This document shows positions 8,281 through 18,777 of a stretch of 37,926 nucleotides of DNA, piece after piece; within the stretch, counting starts at the first letter, position 1; every line of letters starts with the position of its first letter. Source of the stretch: Candidatus Kuenenia stuttgartensis (GTDB lineage Bacteria > Planctomycetota > Planctomycetia > Pirellulales > UBA1268). The position numbers and the translations under genes were made by a program. The notes beneath the pieces were generated by a model. That model was not told the DNA's origin and did not search any database. It worked only from the letters and a program-made list of their open reading frames with translations. The stretch covers positions 1 to 37,926 of the forward strand of contig CAMARC010000005.1 of the NCBI GenBank assembly GCA_945860405.1. The letters are read 5' to 3'.

Positions 8281-10017
8281 TCAGCCCGTGGTGGTCGACC
8301 CCTTCGACTGCGGCCGGAGCGTCGCCGGCGTCGTCACCGTCACCGCTGCCTGCCCGGGCCGCACGACCACAAACTGTCGGGTTCCGGTGGCGGGGCGGGA
8401 CGGCGTCGTGACGACCGGTTGAGGCTTCGCCGGGGTCACGGTGATCGTGATCGCCGACTGGTCGCCGCTCGCAGCGGCCCCCTGGCTGGGCTTGCTCGAG
8501 GAGTCCTGTGACGGTTGGCGAATCGTGACCACAATCCCCCAGCCACCGGTGAGGATACCGGCGGACGTGCCGGAGGATCCGTTGCCGGACTTCGAGGCGA
8601 GGGGGCCGTTGAGGACGTACGAATCGGCGCGGCCGTAGTTGACGGTGTAGCCAAGGTCGGCGAGTGCTCCGAGCGTCACCCGACTGATCGGATTGCGTCC
8701 CTCGTCCGCAAACGGCGTCATCAACTCGTTGCCGAGATAGTCTTCATCCCAGTGGCCGAGCACAATCGGCTGCACCGGCACGGCCTTGTCCGTCTTGCCG
8801 TAGCTTTGATACTGGGCCACGGCATTGGCACCGACGTACGTCGGCGTCTCGGTGGTGTCACCCTCGATGAGATTCAGGTCGGGGAAGTCCTTGAAGAAGT
8901 TCTGGTATTTCCAGAAGCTCCCGATCCCGAACGCATGCCCCATCTCGTGGGCGATGACGGCGGTGAGGTTCGCGAAGCCGGTGTCGGCCGGATCGATCCC
9001 TGTCGTGCCGAGATAGGCGGTGTGGTTACCGTTGGCATCGGTGCTGCGGATGGCCGGCTTGGTGCCGTCCGGGTCCATCGGCCAAGCGTTGGCGAGGACG
9101 CCGTTTTCACCGTCGGACTTCCTGCCGCCAATCAACCCCATCTGCACGTTCATGAGGAAGTCGTCGATGAACCGGCCACCGACCACCACGGGCGGAAGGT
9201 CGGCGATGATCACCGACTGCCACTTGTTGACCGCCGCCTTGGCCGCCCCCTGCACGACCAAAGGCACGTTGCCGATGAAGTTGATGTCGATCTGGAAGCC
9301 TTCGCGGTCGTTGACGATCGAGGTCGTCGACGAGGCCCCGACGATCTTGCCATTGGTCGCCGACGACAGCACCATGGAGAAGTTGGAAGGCTTCGGCGTC
9401 CGGATCGGAGCGTCGGCCCTGATCGGGACGTAGATCTCCTTGAACGTTTCGTTGCCGCTGAAGGTCAGAGTTCCGCTGCGGGCATCGAAGTCCTTGCCGG
9501 CCGCGGCTCCGCCGTTCTTCGTGGCGAACTTGAGCGTCACGGGCTTGTCACCGGGGGCCCGGTCGAGGCTGACGGTGAAGACCGCATCGCTGCCGCGAAT
9601 ACCGTAGGCCGGCGCGGTCACCCAGACCTGGGGCACCGAGGACTTCGATCCGGGGGAGGAATTGAGCGTCAGGCCGTTCCCGCTGCCGCCGAGATTCGCC
9701 TCGAGGAGCAGATCGTCGGCGGCCGTCGTGGGGGTGATCGTGCAGAACGGGCAGCAGCACTTCGTGCCTGGCTCGGACTGCGAGGCCGGCGCTTCGCCGC
9801 TCTCGGCGGCATCGATCGGGGCGACCGAAGGGGCCGACATCCCGTCGGCGACGACATTCTCTTCCGACGGTGCTTCAGACCCGCGCACGGCCAGAAAGGC
9901 GTCGAGTTCGATGCAGGTGGCGCACATTACCTTGCGGACCTCGAGGCTTTCGACCCTGAGGTCACGACGCAGTTTCGACAAACCGTGGATGGAGGCTGAG
10001 CGGTTGTTCCTCGACAT
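8281..10017 (-). CDS. Exported zinc metalloprotease with Calx-beta domain (leishmanolysin-like catalytic region)
   Basis: ORF 8281..10026; ATG 10017 preferred because GAGG lies 8 nt upstream. Zincin motif VIAHEMGHAFGIG; Calx-beta-like AVFTVSLDRAPGDKPVTLKFATKNGGAAAGKDFDARSGTLTFSGNETFKEIYVPIRAD; N-terminal LRRDLRVESLEVRKV motif of the kind seen on planctomycete surface proteins. Confidence 0.85.
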   Translation of the reverse strand: MSRNNRSASIHGLSKLRRDLRVESLEVRKVMCATCIELDAFLAVRGSEAPSEENVVADGMSAPSVAPIDAAESGEAPASQSEPGTKCCCPFCTITPTTAADDLLLEANLGGSGNGLTLNSSPGSKSSVPQVWVTAPAYGIRGSDAVFTVSLDRAPGDKPVTLKFATKNGGAAAGKDFDARSGTLTFSGNETFKEIYVPIRADAPIRTPKPSNFSMVLSSATNGKIVGASSTTSIVNDREGFQIDINFIGNVPLVVQGAAKAAVNKWQSVIIADLPPVVVGGRFIDDFLMNVQMGLIGGRKSDGENGVLANAWPMDPDGTKPAIRSTDANGNHTAYLGTTGIDPADTGFANLTAVIAHEMGHAFGIGSFWKYQNFFKDFPDLNLIEGDTTETPTYVGANAVAQYQSYGKTDKAVPVQPIVLGHWDEDYLGNELMTPFADEGRNPISRVTLGALADLGYTVNYGRADSYVLNGPLASKSGNGSSGTSAGILTGGWGIVVTIRQPSQDSSSKPSQGAAASGDQSAITITVTPAKPQPVVTTPSRPATGTRQFVVVRPGQAAVTVTTPATLRPQSKGSTTTG

Positions 10018-10504
10018 GGCATGCACCTCAGGGGCTCTTGAATAGGGCGATTGTCACCGGCAAGCGTGTGCCGGCCGACGAAAGGCCGCAGGAAAAGAAG
10101 AAACGGATGGGGGGGTGGCTTGCGTTTCCAACTGCACCGCGAAGGGGGCACACGGGATCCGCTGGGGCGATCTACGCCAACGGAGGGGACTTGGTTCGAT
10201 CCTGTGGATGTCACGATACCGACGGGGCACGATCACCCCCCGGAAGAGGCCCGGTCTTCGGTCCATCGGTCGAAGCCCCGTCCGGCCTCCACGGGAGTCG
10301 AAGAAAGGGGAGGCCATGCCGGATTTGCTGGTTTCGCAGCCACCCCCTTCCCCATACCTTGGATGAGCATACCCTCGTCCCCGGAGGACCACCAGTTTTC
10401 GGTCGATGTGGAGCCCGTCGGGCGTGGCGGATAGTCTCGCGGCATGGCGTCCGACTCGCGGGACGACCAACTGCGAGAAGCCCGGGCCGAGAGATCGCAC
10501 CTCC

Positions 10505-12370
10505 ATGACCTGCCGCTACGACTACGACGTGATCGTCATCGGGGCCGGCCATGCCGGGGTCGAGGCAGCCTGTGCCGCCGCGCGCCTGGGGGCCAAGACG
10601 GCCCTCCTCACGGGCAATCTCGATACCGTCGGCCAGATGAGCTGCAACCCGGCCATCGGCGGCGTTGGCAAGGGACAACTCGTTCGCGAGGTCGACGCCC
10701 TGGGAGGGCTCATGGGGCGGGCGATCGACGCCACTGGGATCCACTTCCGTGTCCTCAACCGCTCCAAGGGGCCGGCGATGCACGGCCCCCGGGCCCAGGC
10801 CGACAAGCGGCACTACCAGTTCGAGGTGAAGCGACTCGTGGAGGAGATGGCGGGGCTCGATCTCCGCCAGGAACTCGTCGACGGCCTCCTCCTCGAGCCA
10901 CTCCCGGCCGCCGGGGCGACGGGCCCTCCGATGCGGGCCGTCGGCGTCCGCGTCGTCGGCGGGGCCGAATACCGGGCCGAGTCGGTCGTGCTCACCACCG
11001 GGACCTTCCTCCAGGCGGTGATGCACACCGGCGAGGCCCAGACGCCGGGGGGAAGGGCAGGGGAGGGGACGACCTCGGGGGTCAGCCGCAGCCTGGCCGA
11101 GGCCGGCATCCGTCTGGAGCGCTTCAAGACCGGCACCCCCTGCCGGCTCTCGGCCCGATCGATCGACACCTCCCGCCTCGAATGCCAGCCGGGCGACCCC
11201 GATCCGCAGGCGTTCTCCTTCCTCAGTGAATCCCTTCCCGGCGACCAGATCGACTGCTGGATCACCCGGACGAATCCCGCCGTCCACGCCCTGATTCGCG
11301 AGAACCTCCACCGGGCGCCGATGTACAGCGGCCAGATCGAATCGCGTGGGCCCCGCTACTGCCCGAGCATCGAGGACAAGGTGGTGCGATTCGCCGACCG
11401 CGATTCCCATCAGCTGTTCCTCGAGCCGGAGGGGCGGCGGACGACAGAGGTGTATGTCAACGGGATTTCGACGAGCCTGCCGCGCGACGTGCAGGACGCG
11501 ATGATCCGCCTCGTGCCAGGGCTTGAAAAAGCCCGGATCATGCGCTACGGCTACGCCGTCGAGTACGACTACGCCCCCCCCGATCAACTCACGGCGTCGC
11601 TCTCGAGCAAGCGTGTCGCCGGCCTGTTCCTCGCCGGGCAGATCAACGGCACGACCGGCTACGAGGAAGCGGCCGCGCAAGGCGTTGTGGCAGGCACCAA
11701 CGCCGCCCTCGCCGCGGCGGGTCGCGAGGCTTTCATTCCCGACCGTGAAGAGAGTTACGTCGGCGTGCTCGTCGACGACCTCGTCACCCGCGGGGTCGAC
11801 GAGCCCTACCGGATGTTCACCAGCCGGGCCGAGCACCGCCTCGCCCTCCGTCATGACAACGCCGATCGTCGCCTCACGCCGGTGGCGGCCCGCTTCGGGC
11901 TCGCCGAGCCTGACCGCGTTGTACGGCTGACCGGGAAACTCGCCGCGATCGAGGCGACTCTGGCGACGCTCGGCACGACGCGACTCGGCGGCGTATCGCT
12001 CCTCGACATGCTCCGCCGCCCCGAGTTTTCCTGGACCGACGCCGTGGCGGCCTGTCCGTCCTTGGCCGCGGTGCCGGCGGAGGTGGCGGGCCAAGTGGCC
12101 TGCGACATCCGCTACGAGGGCTATCTCGGACGGGAGCGCCAGCGGATTGCCAAGCGTCGGGCCGAGGGAGACCGGTCGATCCCGGAGGGGCTCGACTGGG
12201 CCGCCATCCGCCATCTCCGCGCCGAGGCACGGGAGCAACTCGCCCGGATCCAGCCCCGTTCGCTCGCGCAGGCGGGCCGAGTGAGCGGGATCACCCCCGC
12301 CGACCTCGCTCTGGTTATCGTCCACCTCCAGGGGCGGGGCCGGCGGAGAGATACAAGCGACCAGGCCTGA
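10505..12370 (+). CDS. mnmG: tRNA uridine-5-carboxymethylaminomethyl(34) synthesis enzyme MnmG (GidA)
   Basis: [126 protein letters not shown]. Confidence 0.97.
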   Translation: MTCRYDYDVIVIGAGHAGVEAACAAARLGAKTALLTGNLDTVGQMSCNPAIGGVGKGQLVREVDALGGLMGRAIDATGIHFRVLNRSKGPAMHGPRAQADKRHYQFEVKRLVEEMAGLDLRQELVDGLLLEPLPAAGATGPPMRAVGVRVVGGAEYRAESVVLTTGTFLQAVMHTGEAQTPGGRAGEGTTSGVSRSLAEAGIRLERFKTGTPCRLSARSIDTSRLECQPGDPDPQAFSFLSESLPGDQIDCWITRTNPAVHALIRENLHRAPMYSGQIESRGPRYCPSIEDKVVRFADRDSHQLFLEPEGRRTTEVYVNGISTSLPRDVQDAMIRLVPGLEKARIMRYGYAVEYDYAPPDQLTASLSSKRVAGLFLAGQINGTTGYEEAAAQGVVAGTNAALAAAGREAFIPDREESYVGVLVDDLVTRGVDEPYRMFTSRAEHRLALRHDNADRRLTPVAARFGLAEPDRVVRLTGKLAAIEATLATLGTTRLGGVSLLDMLRRPEFSWTDAVAACPSLAAVPAEVAGQVACDIRYEGYLGRERQRIAKRRAEGDRSIPEGLDWAAIRHLRAEAREQLARIQPRSLAQAGRVSGITPADLALVIVHLQGRGRRRDTSDQA

Positions 12371-12390
12371 CATCCATTGGCCGCACACCC

Positions 12391-13728
12391 ATGCCGGAAA
12401 CGCCACCGATGCGCATCGTCCACATCACCGCCGGGGCAGGGGGGAGGATCTGCGGATCGTGCCTCCACGACAACGCGCTGGTCCGCGCCCTCCGCCGGCG
12501 TGGCCGCGACGCGATCCTCCTGCCGGCCTACGTTCCCACCACCACTGACGAGGAAGACGTCGCTGAACGGCGGGTGGTGATGGGGGGCGTGAACATCTGG
12601 CTGCAGGAGTTCATCCCCTTCTTCCGCCACACCCCCTGGTTTTTCGACCGGCTCCTCGATGGCCGCCGCCTGCTGACCTGGCTTTCGGGGCGGACGGCTC
12701 ACACCAAGCCAGAGGATCTCGGCGCGATCACCGTCTCGGCGCTGGAAGGGGAGGCCGGTCACCAGCGGAAGGAGGTTGAGAAGCTCGCCTGTCTCCTCCG
12801 CGACGAACTCCAGCCCGATGTTGTCCATCTCTCCAACATCCTTCTTCTCGGCCTCGCCCGACCGATCCGCGCGGCGACCGGCGCGGCGATCATCACGAGC
12901 CTTTCCGGCGAGGACATCTTCATCGGCCAGTTGCCCGCCCGGCACCGCGAACGCGTCCTCTGCCTCCTCCGCGAGCGTTCTGCCGACGTCGACCGATTCG
13001 TCGCCTTGAACCAAGCCTTCGCCGACCAGATGGCCCCGGTGCTCGGGGTCGCCCCCGAGAAGATCGCCGTCGTCCCCCACGGCGTCGATGCGAAGGGCTA
13101 TCCAGACCTGCCACCCGATCTCGCCGCGCGGCGTCGAAGCCGCGGCGGCAGCCTCCGCATCGGCTCCCTTGCCCGGGCCTGTCCGGAGAAGGGGCTCGAC
13201 GTCCTCATCCGTGCCGTGGCAATGCTCGCCGCGACGCACGACGTGCGTCTCGTCGCGGCCGGAGCCGAGATCGAGGCAGAGCGCCCCTACCTCGAGCGCT
13301 GCAAGCGACTCGCCGCCGATCTCGGCCTCGCCGACCGCTTCGAATGGCGTGGGGAGGTCGATCGGGCCGGAAAGCTAACCCTCCTCAGCGACGTCGACCT
13401 GTTCGCGATGCCGACGACGCACCCCGAGGCGAAGGGGATTCCGGTCCTCGAAGCCTTTACCGCCGGCCTCCCCGTCGTCGCCTCCGATCACGGGGCGTTC
13501 CCGGAGTATCTCGGCCGCGATCCTGCCACCAGGCTCGGGCTGCTCTGCACGCCGGGCGACCCGGCCGCCTTCCAAGCGGCACTGCTCATGCTCGCCGACG
13601 ATCCGGGCCTGCTTGAGCGCATGGGCCGCGACGCCTTCGCCGCAGCTCGGCAGCGTTTCACCCCCGACGCGATGGCCGCGGGCCACGAGCAGCTCTACGC
13701 CGCCGTGCTCGCCGCGCGGCCGCGATGA
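12391..13728 (+). CDS. Glycosyltransferase family 4 (group 1)
   Basis: GGRICGSCLHDNALVRALRRRG; IGSLARACPEKGLDVLIRAVAML; DLFAMPTTHPEAKGIPVLEAFTAGLPVVASDHGAFPEYL. Starts 20 nt after the mnmG stop. Confidence 0.9.
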   Translation: MPETPPMRIVHITAGAGGRICGSCLHDNALVRALRRRGRDAILLPAYVPTTTDEEDVAERRVVMGGVNIWLQEFIPFFRHTPWFFDRLLDGRRLLTWLSGRTAHTKPEDLGAITVSALEGEAGHQRKEVEKLACLLRDELQPDVVHLSNILLLGLARPIRAATGAAIITSLSGEDIFIGQLPARHRERVLCLLRERSADVDRFVALNQAFADQMAPVLGVAPEKIAVVPHGVDAKGYPDLPPDLAARRRSRGGSLRIGSLARACPEKGLDVLIRAVAMLAATHDVRLVAAGAEIEAERPYLERCKRLAADLGLADRFEWRGEVDRAGKLTLLSDVDLFAMPTTHPEAKGIPVLEAFTAGLPVVASDHGAFPEYLGRDPATRLGLLCTPGDPAAFQAALLMLADDPGLLERMGRDAFAAARQRFTPDAMAAGHEQLYAAVLAARPR

Positions 13729-13755
13729 CCGGCGACGATCGGTGCCACCGCCTCG

Positions 13756-14748
13756 TCACTTCCACTGCCACAAGTCGCCGTCGGCGAGGACGCTCCGCGG
13801 GGCGTCGCTTTCGAGCCACCCTAGAGCCGCCTTGTCGCCGCGGAGGAAGGCGTCGAAGAAGGCCGTGGAGAGGGCGAGGACGACGCGGTGGTGATTCGGG
13901 TCGCGGGGGCGTTTGCTCCCCGGCAGGACGCGGTCGCCGAAGGCCTGATGCTCCCCTTGGAAGAGGACGAGCTCATATTTTTCCCCGGGCGGTAAGGCCG
14001 AAAACACCTCCCGGCGCGACTGCGGCGTGGCATTGCCGACCGGGGAATCGTCCTCCGTGCCCGTCATGATCATCCACGGGATCGCGATGCCGCCGAAGGC
14101 GCTTTGGCCATCGGCGATCCGAGGAAGCGACGGGCTCATGAGGAGCGCCGCGCCGATCCGGCGATCGGTGAATGGCGTCCGGCCGTCAGCCGTCCGTTGC
14201 CCGGTCACCCCCTGAGCCGTGACGGCTCCGAAGGAGTGGCCGGCGATGCCGACCCGGGCCGGATCGAGCCGGCCATCGAGGGGCCCGCCCGCTTCACCGT
14301 TCCACGCCTTGAGCCGATCGAGGACGGCCGAAACGTCGCGATAGCGATCGAGCGTCGTCGAGAGATTGATCGCCTTCCGCAGCGCCGGGAGGCGCTCCGG
14401 GAAAGGGAGATCGCGCCACACCGCCTCGTCGCTGCCGGCATGCTGGAGGAAGACGACGCAGGAGCCCCGCGCCGACCAGTGGCGGCCGAGGTAGGCATTG
14501 CCATCACGGGCCCCGCCGAGACCGTGGCTGAAGAGGATCACCGGCGCCGGTCGGCCGTGGCTGGGGAGCCAGACGCGCACGGGGATCGTGCGTTCACGCC
14601 CCTCGTCAACCACATCGAGATCGAGCGGCGCCGGAAGGGCAGCGGGCGATTCAATCGCGAGGGGGTCGTAGGCCGGATCAGCCGCGTGCGCCATCGCCAC
14701 CGCTCCCAACAAGCAAGCGATCGGGATGAGGAACCGAAGCATCAGCAT
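13756..14748 (-). CDS. Secreted alpha/beta hydrolase (PAF-acetylhydrolase/dienelactone-hydrolase-like)
   Basis: Signal peptide MLMLRFLIPIACLLGAVAMAHAAD; PVILFSHGLGGARDGNAYLG; nucleophile elbow GIAGHSFGAVTAQG. Confidence 0.88.
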   Translation of the reverse strand: MLMLRFLIPIACLLGAVAMAHAADPAYDPLAIESPAALPAPLDLDVVDEGRERTIPVRVWLPSHGRPAPVILFSHGLGGARDGNAYLGRHWSARGSCVVFLQHAGSDEAVWRDLPFPERLPALRKAINLSTTLDRYRDVSAVLDRLKAWNGEAGGPLDGRLDPARVGIAGHSFGAVTAQGVTGQRTADGRTPFTDRRIGAALLMSPSLPRIADGQSAFGGIAIPWMIMTGTEDDSPVGNATPQSRREVFSALPPGEKYELVLFQGEHQAFGDRVLPGSKRPRDPNHHRVVLALSTAFFDAFLRGDKAALGWLESDAPRSVLADGDLWQWK

Positions 14749-14757
14749 GGCAGGCCC

Positions 14758-15855
14758 TCACGCGTGATCACCGCCATCGTCCGGGCTATCACCCTTGCCG
14801 GCGAGTTCGTCTCCATGCCCGCCATGCTTCCCCGGGAAGGCCATCGACGCAGCGACGCTCGTGCCGATGAGGCCGACGACGATGAGGAGCGAGAGCCATG
14901 GCGGCACGAGGTGCCCTTCGCCGTGGGCGTCCCAGCCCCACTGATCGGCCAGCCATGTCTGATGGCGGGCCCATTCGGCGATCATCTTCACCCCCACGAA
15001 CACGAGCACGGCCGACAGGCCGTAGTTGAGGAACCGGAACAGGTCCATCACCCCGGCGAGCAGGAAGTAGAGGGCCCGCAGGCCGAGGATCGCGAAGACG
15101 TTCGAGGTGAAGACGATGAAGCGGAAGTATTCGGCATGCTGGTCGACGACGCCGAGGATCGCCGGCACGCTGTCGACCGCGAACAGGACGTCGGTGCTCT
15201 CCACGACGAGGAGGACGAGGAACAGCGGCGTGGCGAAGAGCTTGCCCGCCTCGCGGACGAAGAACCGGTCCCCTTCCTGGTGGTTCGTGACGGGGATCAC
15301 CCGGCGGACGAGCTTGAGGAGGAAATTATCGCCGGGATCGACCTCCTCGTCGCCGAACGAGAGCTTGATGCCGGTGTAGATCAGGAACGCCCCGAACAGC
15401 GGCATCACCCATTGGAACCGCTCGATGAGCTCCGTCCCCAGGAGGACGAACGCCAGGCGCATGATCACCGCGCCGAGGATCCCCCAGAAGAGGACACGGT
15501 ACTGATACTTGAGCGGCACCTTGAAGTAGCCGAACACGACCGCGAACACGAACACGTTGTCCATCGACAACGACCATTCGACGAGGTAGCCGGTGAGGAA
15601 CTCGACCGCGGCATTCTTCCCCAGCCACCACCACACCAGCCCGTTGAAGGAGAGGGCGAGGGCGGCCCAGAAGCAGGTCCAGAAACCGCTTTCGCGGAGC
15701 GACGGCTCGTGGGCCTTGCGGTGGAACACCGTCAGGTCGAGCGTCAGCATGACCACGACGAACGCGGCGAAGGCGGCCCAGTGGCCGAAGTTGATCGGGC
15801 CGACGGCGGCGGACGGGGCTTCGGCCACGGCGAGAATGGGCAACCAGGCGTCCAA
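14758..15855 (-). CDS. TerC/Alx family integral membrane protein
   Basis: TTG start; VVMLTLDLTVFHRKAHEPSLRES, TGYLVEWSLSMDNVFVFAVVFGYFKVP, VESTDVLFAVDSVPAILGV, IVFTSNVFAILGLRALYFLL. Confidence 0.93.
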   Translation of the reverse strand: MDAWLPILAVAEAPSAAVGPINFGHWAAFAAFVVVMLTLDLTVFHRKAHEPSLRESGFWTCFWAALALSFNGLVWWWLGKNAAVEFLTGYLVEWSLSMDNVFVFAVVFGYFKVPLKYQYRVLFWGILGAVIMRLAFVLLGTELIERFQWVMPLFGAFLIYTGIKLSFGDEEVDPGDNFLLKLVRRVIPVTNHQEGDRFFVREAGKLFATPLFLVLLVVESTDVLFAVDSVPAILGVVDQHAEYFRFIVFTSNVFAILGLRALYFLLAGVMDLFRFLNYGLSAVLVFVGVKMIAEWARHQTWLADQWGWDAHGEGHLVPPWLSLLIVVGLIGTSVAASMAFPGKHGGHGDELAGKGDSPDDGGDHA

Positions 15856-15945
15856 GGCAGGCGTTTCCTTGTCGGATCGGGTCTACGGTCGAGTAGGACT
15901 ACGAATGAGCGGAAAGTGTAGCAGGGGGCCCGAAACCGGCCCCGA

Positions 15946-16386
15946 TCAGCCCCGCAGACCGCGGACGAGGCTGGTCGTCATCGCGGCGAAGACTGTGGCA
16001 ACCCGGTCCCACTCTCTGTCGTCGGCCTGACAGAAAACGACATGGAGGGAACCGGGCGCCTGCAGTGTCCGCACCGAGGCGGTGTTCGTGAGGTCGAGGC
16101 AATAGAAGTTCAAGTCGAAGCCGGGGAGGAGGTGGCCACCGATCGTGTCGCTGGCCGCCTCGATGTCGATGTCCTGATACTCCGACCGCATCTGGGCGAC
16201 GACGGCCTCGGCAAGCAGTCGGGCATTTCCATCCCCGTCGTGCCGGCTCACCGACCAGAAGCCCCCTCCCGGCGAGAGGAGCGTGACCGCCGGGCTTCCG
16301 CCGGCTTCGGAGCCACCGTCGGCGTCGAGTTCGAGGGCCCAGTCGTCGGGATAGTCGAACACCAATCCCATCCGTTCAAACCGCAT
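15946..16386 (-). CDS. Hypothetical protein (small PsbP/LpqN-like fold possible)
   Basis: ORF 15946..16443; start MRFERMGLVFDYPDDWALELDAD at 16386. The 'F.YP..W' opening and size recall LpqN/PsbP-like proteins (inference). Confidence 0.6.
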   Translation of the reverse strand: MRFERMGLVFDYPDDWALELDADGGSEAGGSPAVTLLSPGGGFWSVSRHDGDGNARLLAEAVVAQMRSEYQDIDIEAASDTIGGHLLPGFDLNFYCLDLTNTASVRTLQAPGSLHVVFCQADDREWDRVATVFAAMTTSLVRGLRG

Positions 16387-16553
16387 CGTCCCAGGCCCTC
16401 CGCAGAGGCCTTCAGGAGGATCCCGGCGACCACCGCCGGCCATCCGGGCCCTGACGTAACCGTCCGCATGATAGCGGGTTGTGCCGACTGGAGCGGTCTG
16501 GACCGAAATCCCTTTCCCCGTTATTGTCCCCGCCCCTTCCGGGAAAAGCCGTC

Positions 16554-18596
16554 ATGCCTAGCCCCTCCCTCACCACCGCGCCGCGCCGGCACGCCCTCGA
16601 CTGGGTCGTGCCGATCGGGATCCTTCTGGCCGTGATGGTGGTGCTGGCGCCAGTCCCGGCGGCCCTCCTCGATATCCTCCTCGCCGCCAATCTGACGCTT
16701 TCGGTGCTCGCCCTCCTGGGGGCGATCGCCGCCCGCACGCCGCTGGAATTGAGCATTTTCCCGACGTTTCTCCTCGGCTCGACGCTCGTCCGCCTCGTCC
16801 TCAACGTGGCGACCACGCGACTGGTGCTGTCGCGTGCGGCCGTCGACGGTGCCGATGCCGCCGGCGAGGTTGTGAAAGCGTTCGGACAGTTTGTCGCGGC
16901 CAACGATCTCATCGTCGGGGGGGTGATCTTCGCGATCATCGCGGTCATCCAGTTCGTCGTCATCACGGCCGGCTCGACGCGCACCAGCGAAGTCGCGGCC
17001 CGCTTCACCCTCGATGGCCTGCCGGGGCGGCAGATGGCGATCGATGCCGAGGTCCAGGCCGGGGCCCTGACGCGCGAGGAGGCCCGGGCGGCACGCCTCG
17101 AGGTCCAGCGCCATGCCGACTTCTTCGCCGCCATGGACGGTGCCAGCCGGTTCGTGCGGGGCGAGGCCATCGCCGGGGTGATCATCACGGCGGTCAACAT
17201 CGTCGGCGGACTCGCGATCGGGGTCGTGCAGCACGGCATGCCCCTGCGTCGCGCCGTCGACGTCTATTCCCGACTGACGATCGGCGACGGCTTGGTGAGC
17301 GCGGTGCCGGCGCTGTTTGTGTCGGTGGCGACGGGCCTGCTCGTTTCGCGATCGAGCCAGGCGGTCGACTTGCCGAGGGAACTCGGCCGGCAGTTCTTCT
17401 CGCGGGCCCATGTCCTCGTCATCACCGCCGGCTTCCTCGTCGCCCTCTCCCTCACCGGGCTCCCCCGCGTGCCGCTCCTGGCGATGGCGGCCACGCTCGG
17501 CGTCGGCGCGATCCTCCTCGCTCGTCAGCAAAGCGCCTCCGTGGCCTCACCGGCCGGCGCGTCGAGCGGCGAATCGGCGCGCTCCCCCACCATTCCGGTG
17601 GACGAGCCGATTGTCGTCGAACTCGGAGCCGGGCTGCTCCCGCTCCTCACCGGCCCCGATGCGGCGCTGATCGCGGCGGTTCGCCAGATGCGTTCCGAGA
17701 TCGGCGCCGATCTGGGGATGGTGGTCCCGCAAGTGGCCTTCCGCGACAATCTTTCCCTTCCTCCGCGTGGCTACCAAGTCACGGTGGCCGGGGATCCGGC
17801 GGCCGACGGTGTCCTTCCCGAGGGACGGCGGCTGGCATTGCCAAGGGCCGGCGAACCGCTCTCCCTCGATGGCCCCGAGGGGGTCGAGCCGGGGGGCCAG
17901 CGCCGCGGCGTCTGGGTCGGCCAGGCGCTCGCCGAAACGGCCCGGAAACGAGGCGCCTCGGTCCTCGACGAGACGGCCTGTATTAGGCAGGCGCTCGAGT
18001 CGTCGATCCGCCGGCATGCCGACAAGCTCCTCTCCCGCGAGGCGGTGGCCCGGCTCCTGGAATCCCTTCGGGCCACGCAGCCGGCCCTCGTCGAGCAGTC
18101 GACGGGCGACGGCCTCCCCCTGGCGCGGATCCACCGGGCTTTGCAACTTCTCGTCCGCGAGGGGGTGCCGATCAGGCCGCTCTCGGAGGTGCTCGAAGTG
18201 CTCGCCGATCATGCCGGCAGCGACGCCACGCCGGCCCAACTCGCCGAGGCGGTCCGCCGCGAACGGGCAGCGACGATCTGCCGCCGTGGCCGCGACGCGG
18301 AAGGCCGCTTGGTCGTCGTCCGCGTCGCCACGCCCGCCCTCGACACACTCCTTTCCGACAGGCCCCGCGACGCCGCCCGGATCATCGCCCAGGTCCGCCG
18401 GGCGGTGGCGCCGCGGATCGAGCGCGGGGCGCCCGCTGTCGTGGTCGTCCCGGCCCATGGTCGCAGTCAAGCGCGCGACCGGCTCTGCCGACAACTGCCG
18501 ATGCTCCAGGTGCTCTCCGACGAGGAGGCAACGGGTGAAGATTCGATGGTGGTATTCGTAACAGTCGGTGAAGAAGAGGCGCTCAGGGCAGCCTGA
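16554..18596 (+). CDS. flhA: Flagellar biosynthesis protein FlhA
   Basis: From ATG 16554: LLDILLAANLTLSVLALLGAIAARTPLELSIFPTFLLGSTLVRLVLNVATTRLVLSRA; FTLDGLPGRQMAIDAEVQAGALTREEARAARLEVQRHADFFAAMDGASRFVRGEAIAGVIITAVNIVGG. Confidence 0.95.
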   Translation: MPSPSLTTAPRRHALDWVVPIGILLAVMVVLAPVPAALLDILLAANLTLSVLALLGAIAARTPLELSIFPTFLLGSTLVRLVLNVATTRLVLSRAAVDGADAAGEVVKAFGQFVAANDLIVGGVIFAIIAVIQFVVITAGSTRTSEVAARFTLDGLPGRQMAIDAEVQAGALTREEARAARLEVQRHADFFAAMDGASRFVRGEAIAGVIITAVNIVGGLAIGVVQHGMPLRRAVDVYSRLTIGDGLVSAVPALFVSVATGLLVSRSSQAVDLPRELGRQFFSRAHVLVITAGFLVALSLTGLPRVPLLAMAATLGVGAILLARQQSASVASPAGASSGESARSPTIPVDEPIVVELGAGLLPLLTGPDAALIAAVRQMRSEIGADLGMVVPQVAFRDNLSLPPRGYQVTVAGDPAADGVLPEGRRLALPRAGEPLSLDGPEGVEPGGQRRGVWVGQALAETARKRGASVLDETACIRQALESSIRRHADKLLSREAVARLLESLRATQPALVEQSTGDGLPLARIHRALQLLVREGVPIRPLSEVLEVLADHAGSDATPAQLAEAVRRERAATICRRGRDAEGRLVVVRVATPALDTLLSDRPRDAARIIAQVRRAVAPRIERGAPAVVVVPAHGRSQARDRLCRQLPMLQVLSDEEATGEDSMVVFVTVGEEEALRAA

Positions 18597-18722
18597 CGCC
18601 ACCACGGATGCTTCCGGCAAGGATCGCCGGGAGGAGATGTGGCGGAATTGCGGTCCCGGACGGAATGGCTCATGGACCGGGGCCTTGGCGGACGATAGAT
18701 CGTGGTTCGGCGGCCGGAAGGC

Positions 18723-18747
18723 CGGGTCTCCACCTGCGGGAGGCCCG
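18723..18747 (+). promoter_or_regulatory. Hairpin in the 5' leader of the sigma-factor gene
   Basis: CGGGTCTCC-ACCTGCG-GGAGGCCCG: 9-bp stem (one G-U) ending about 30-40 nt before the start codon. Confidence 0.3.
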
Positions 18748-18777
18748 ACATCCCGGCCGCGGCGAGCCTGCCCTTTC

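Noticed and set aside
10190-10210. GGTTCGATCC resembling a tRNA T-arm
   Set aside because: No complementary T-stem, acceptor stem, anticodon arm or CCA around it.
10284-10315. GGCCTCC...GGAGGCC inverted repeat upstream of mnmG
   Set aside because: Only 7 bp with an 18-nt loop in GC-rich DNA; expected by chance.
10211-12406. 731-aa minus-strand ORF
   Set aside because: Antisense to mnmG, low-complexity composition, no domain motifs; typical high-GC shadow ORF.
14104-15921. 605-aa + strand ORF rich in Glu/Asp/His/Arg
   Set aside because: Antisense to the alpha/beta hydrolase and TerC genes, which both have clear family motifs.
15856-15945. Possible yybP-ykoY-type Mn riboswitch upstream of terC
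   Set aside because: No recognisable conserved core and too little intergenic space.
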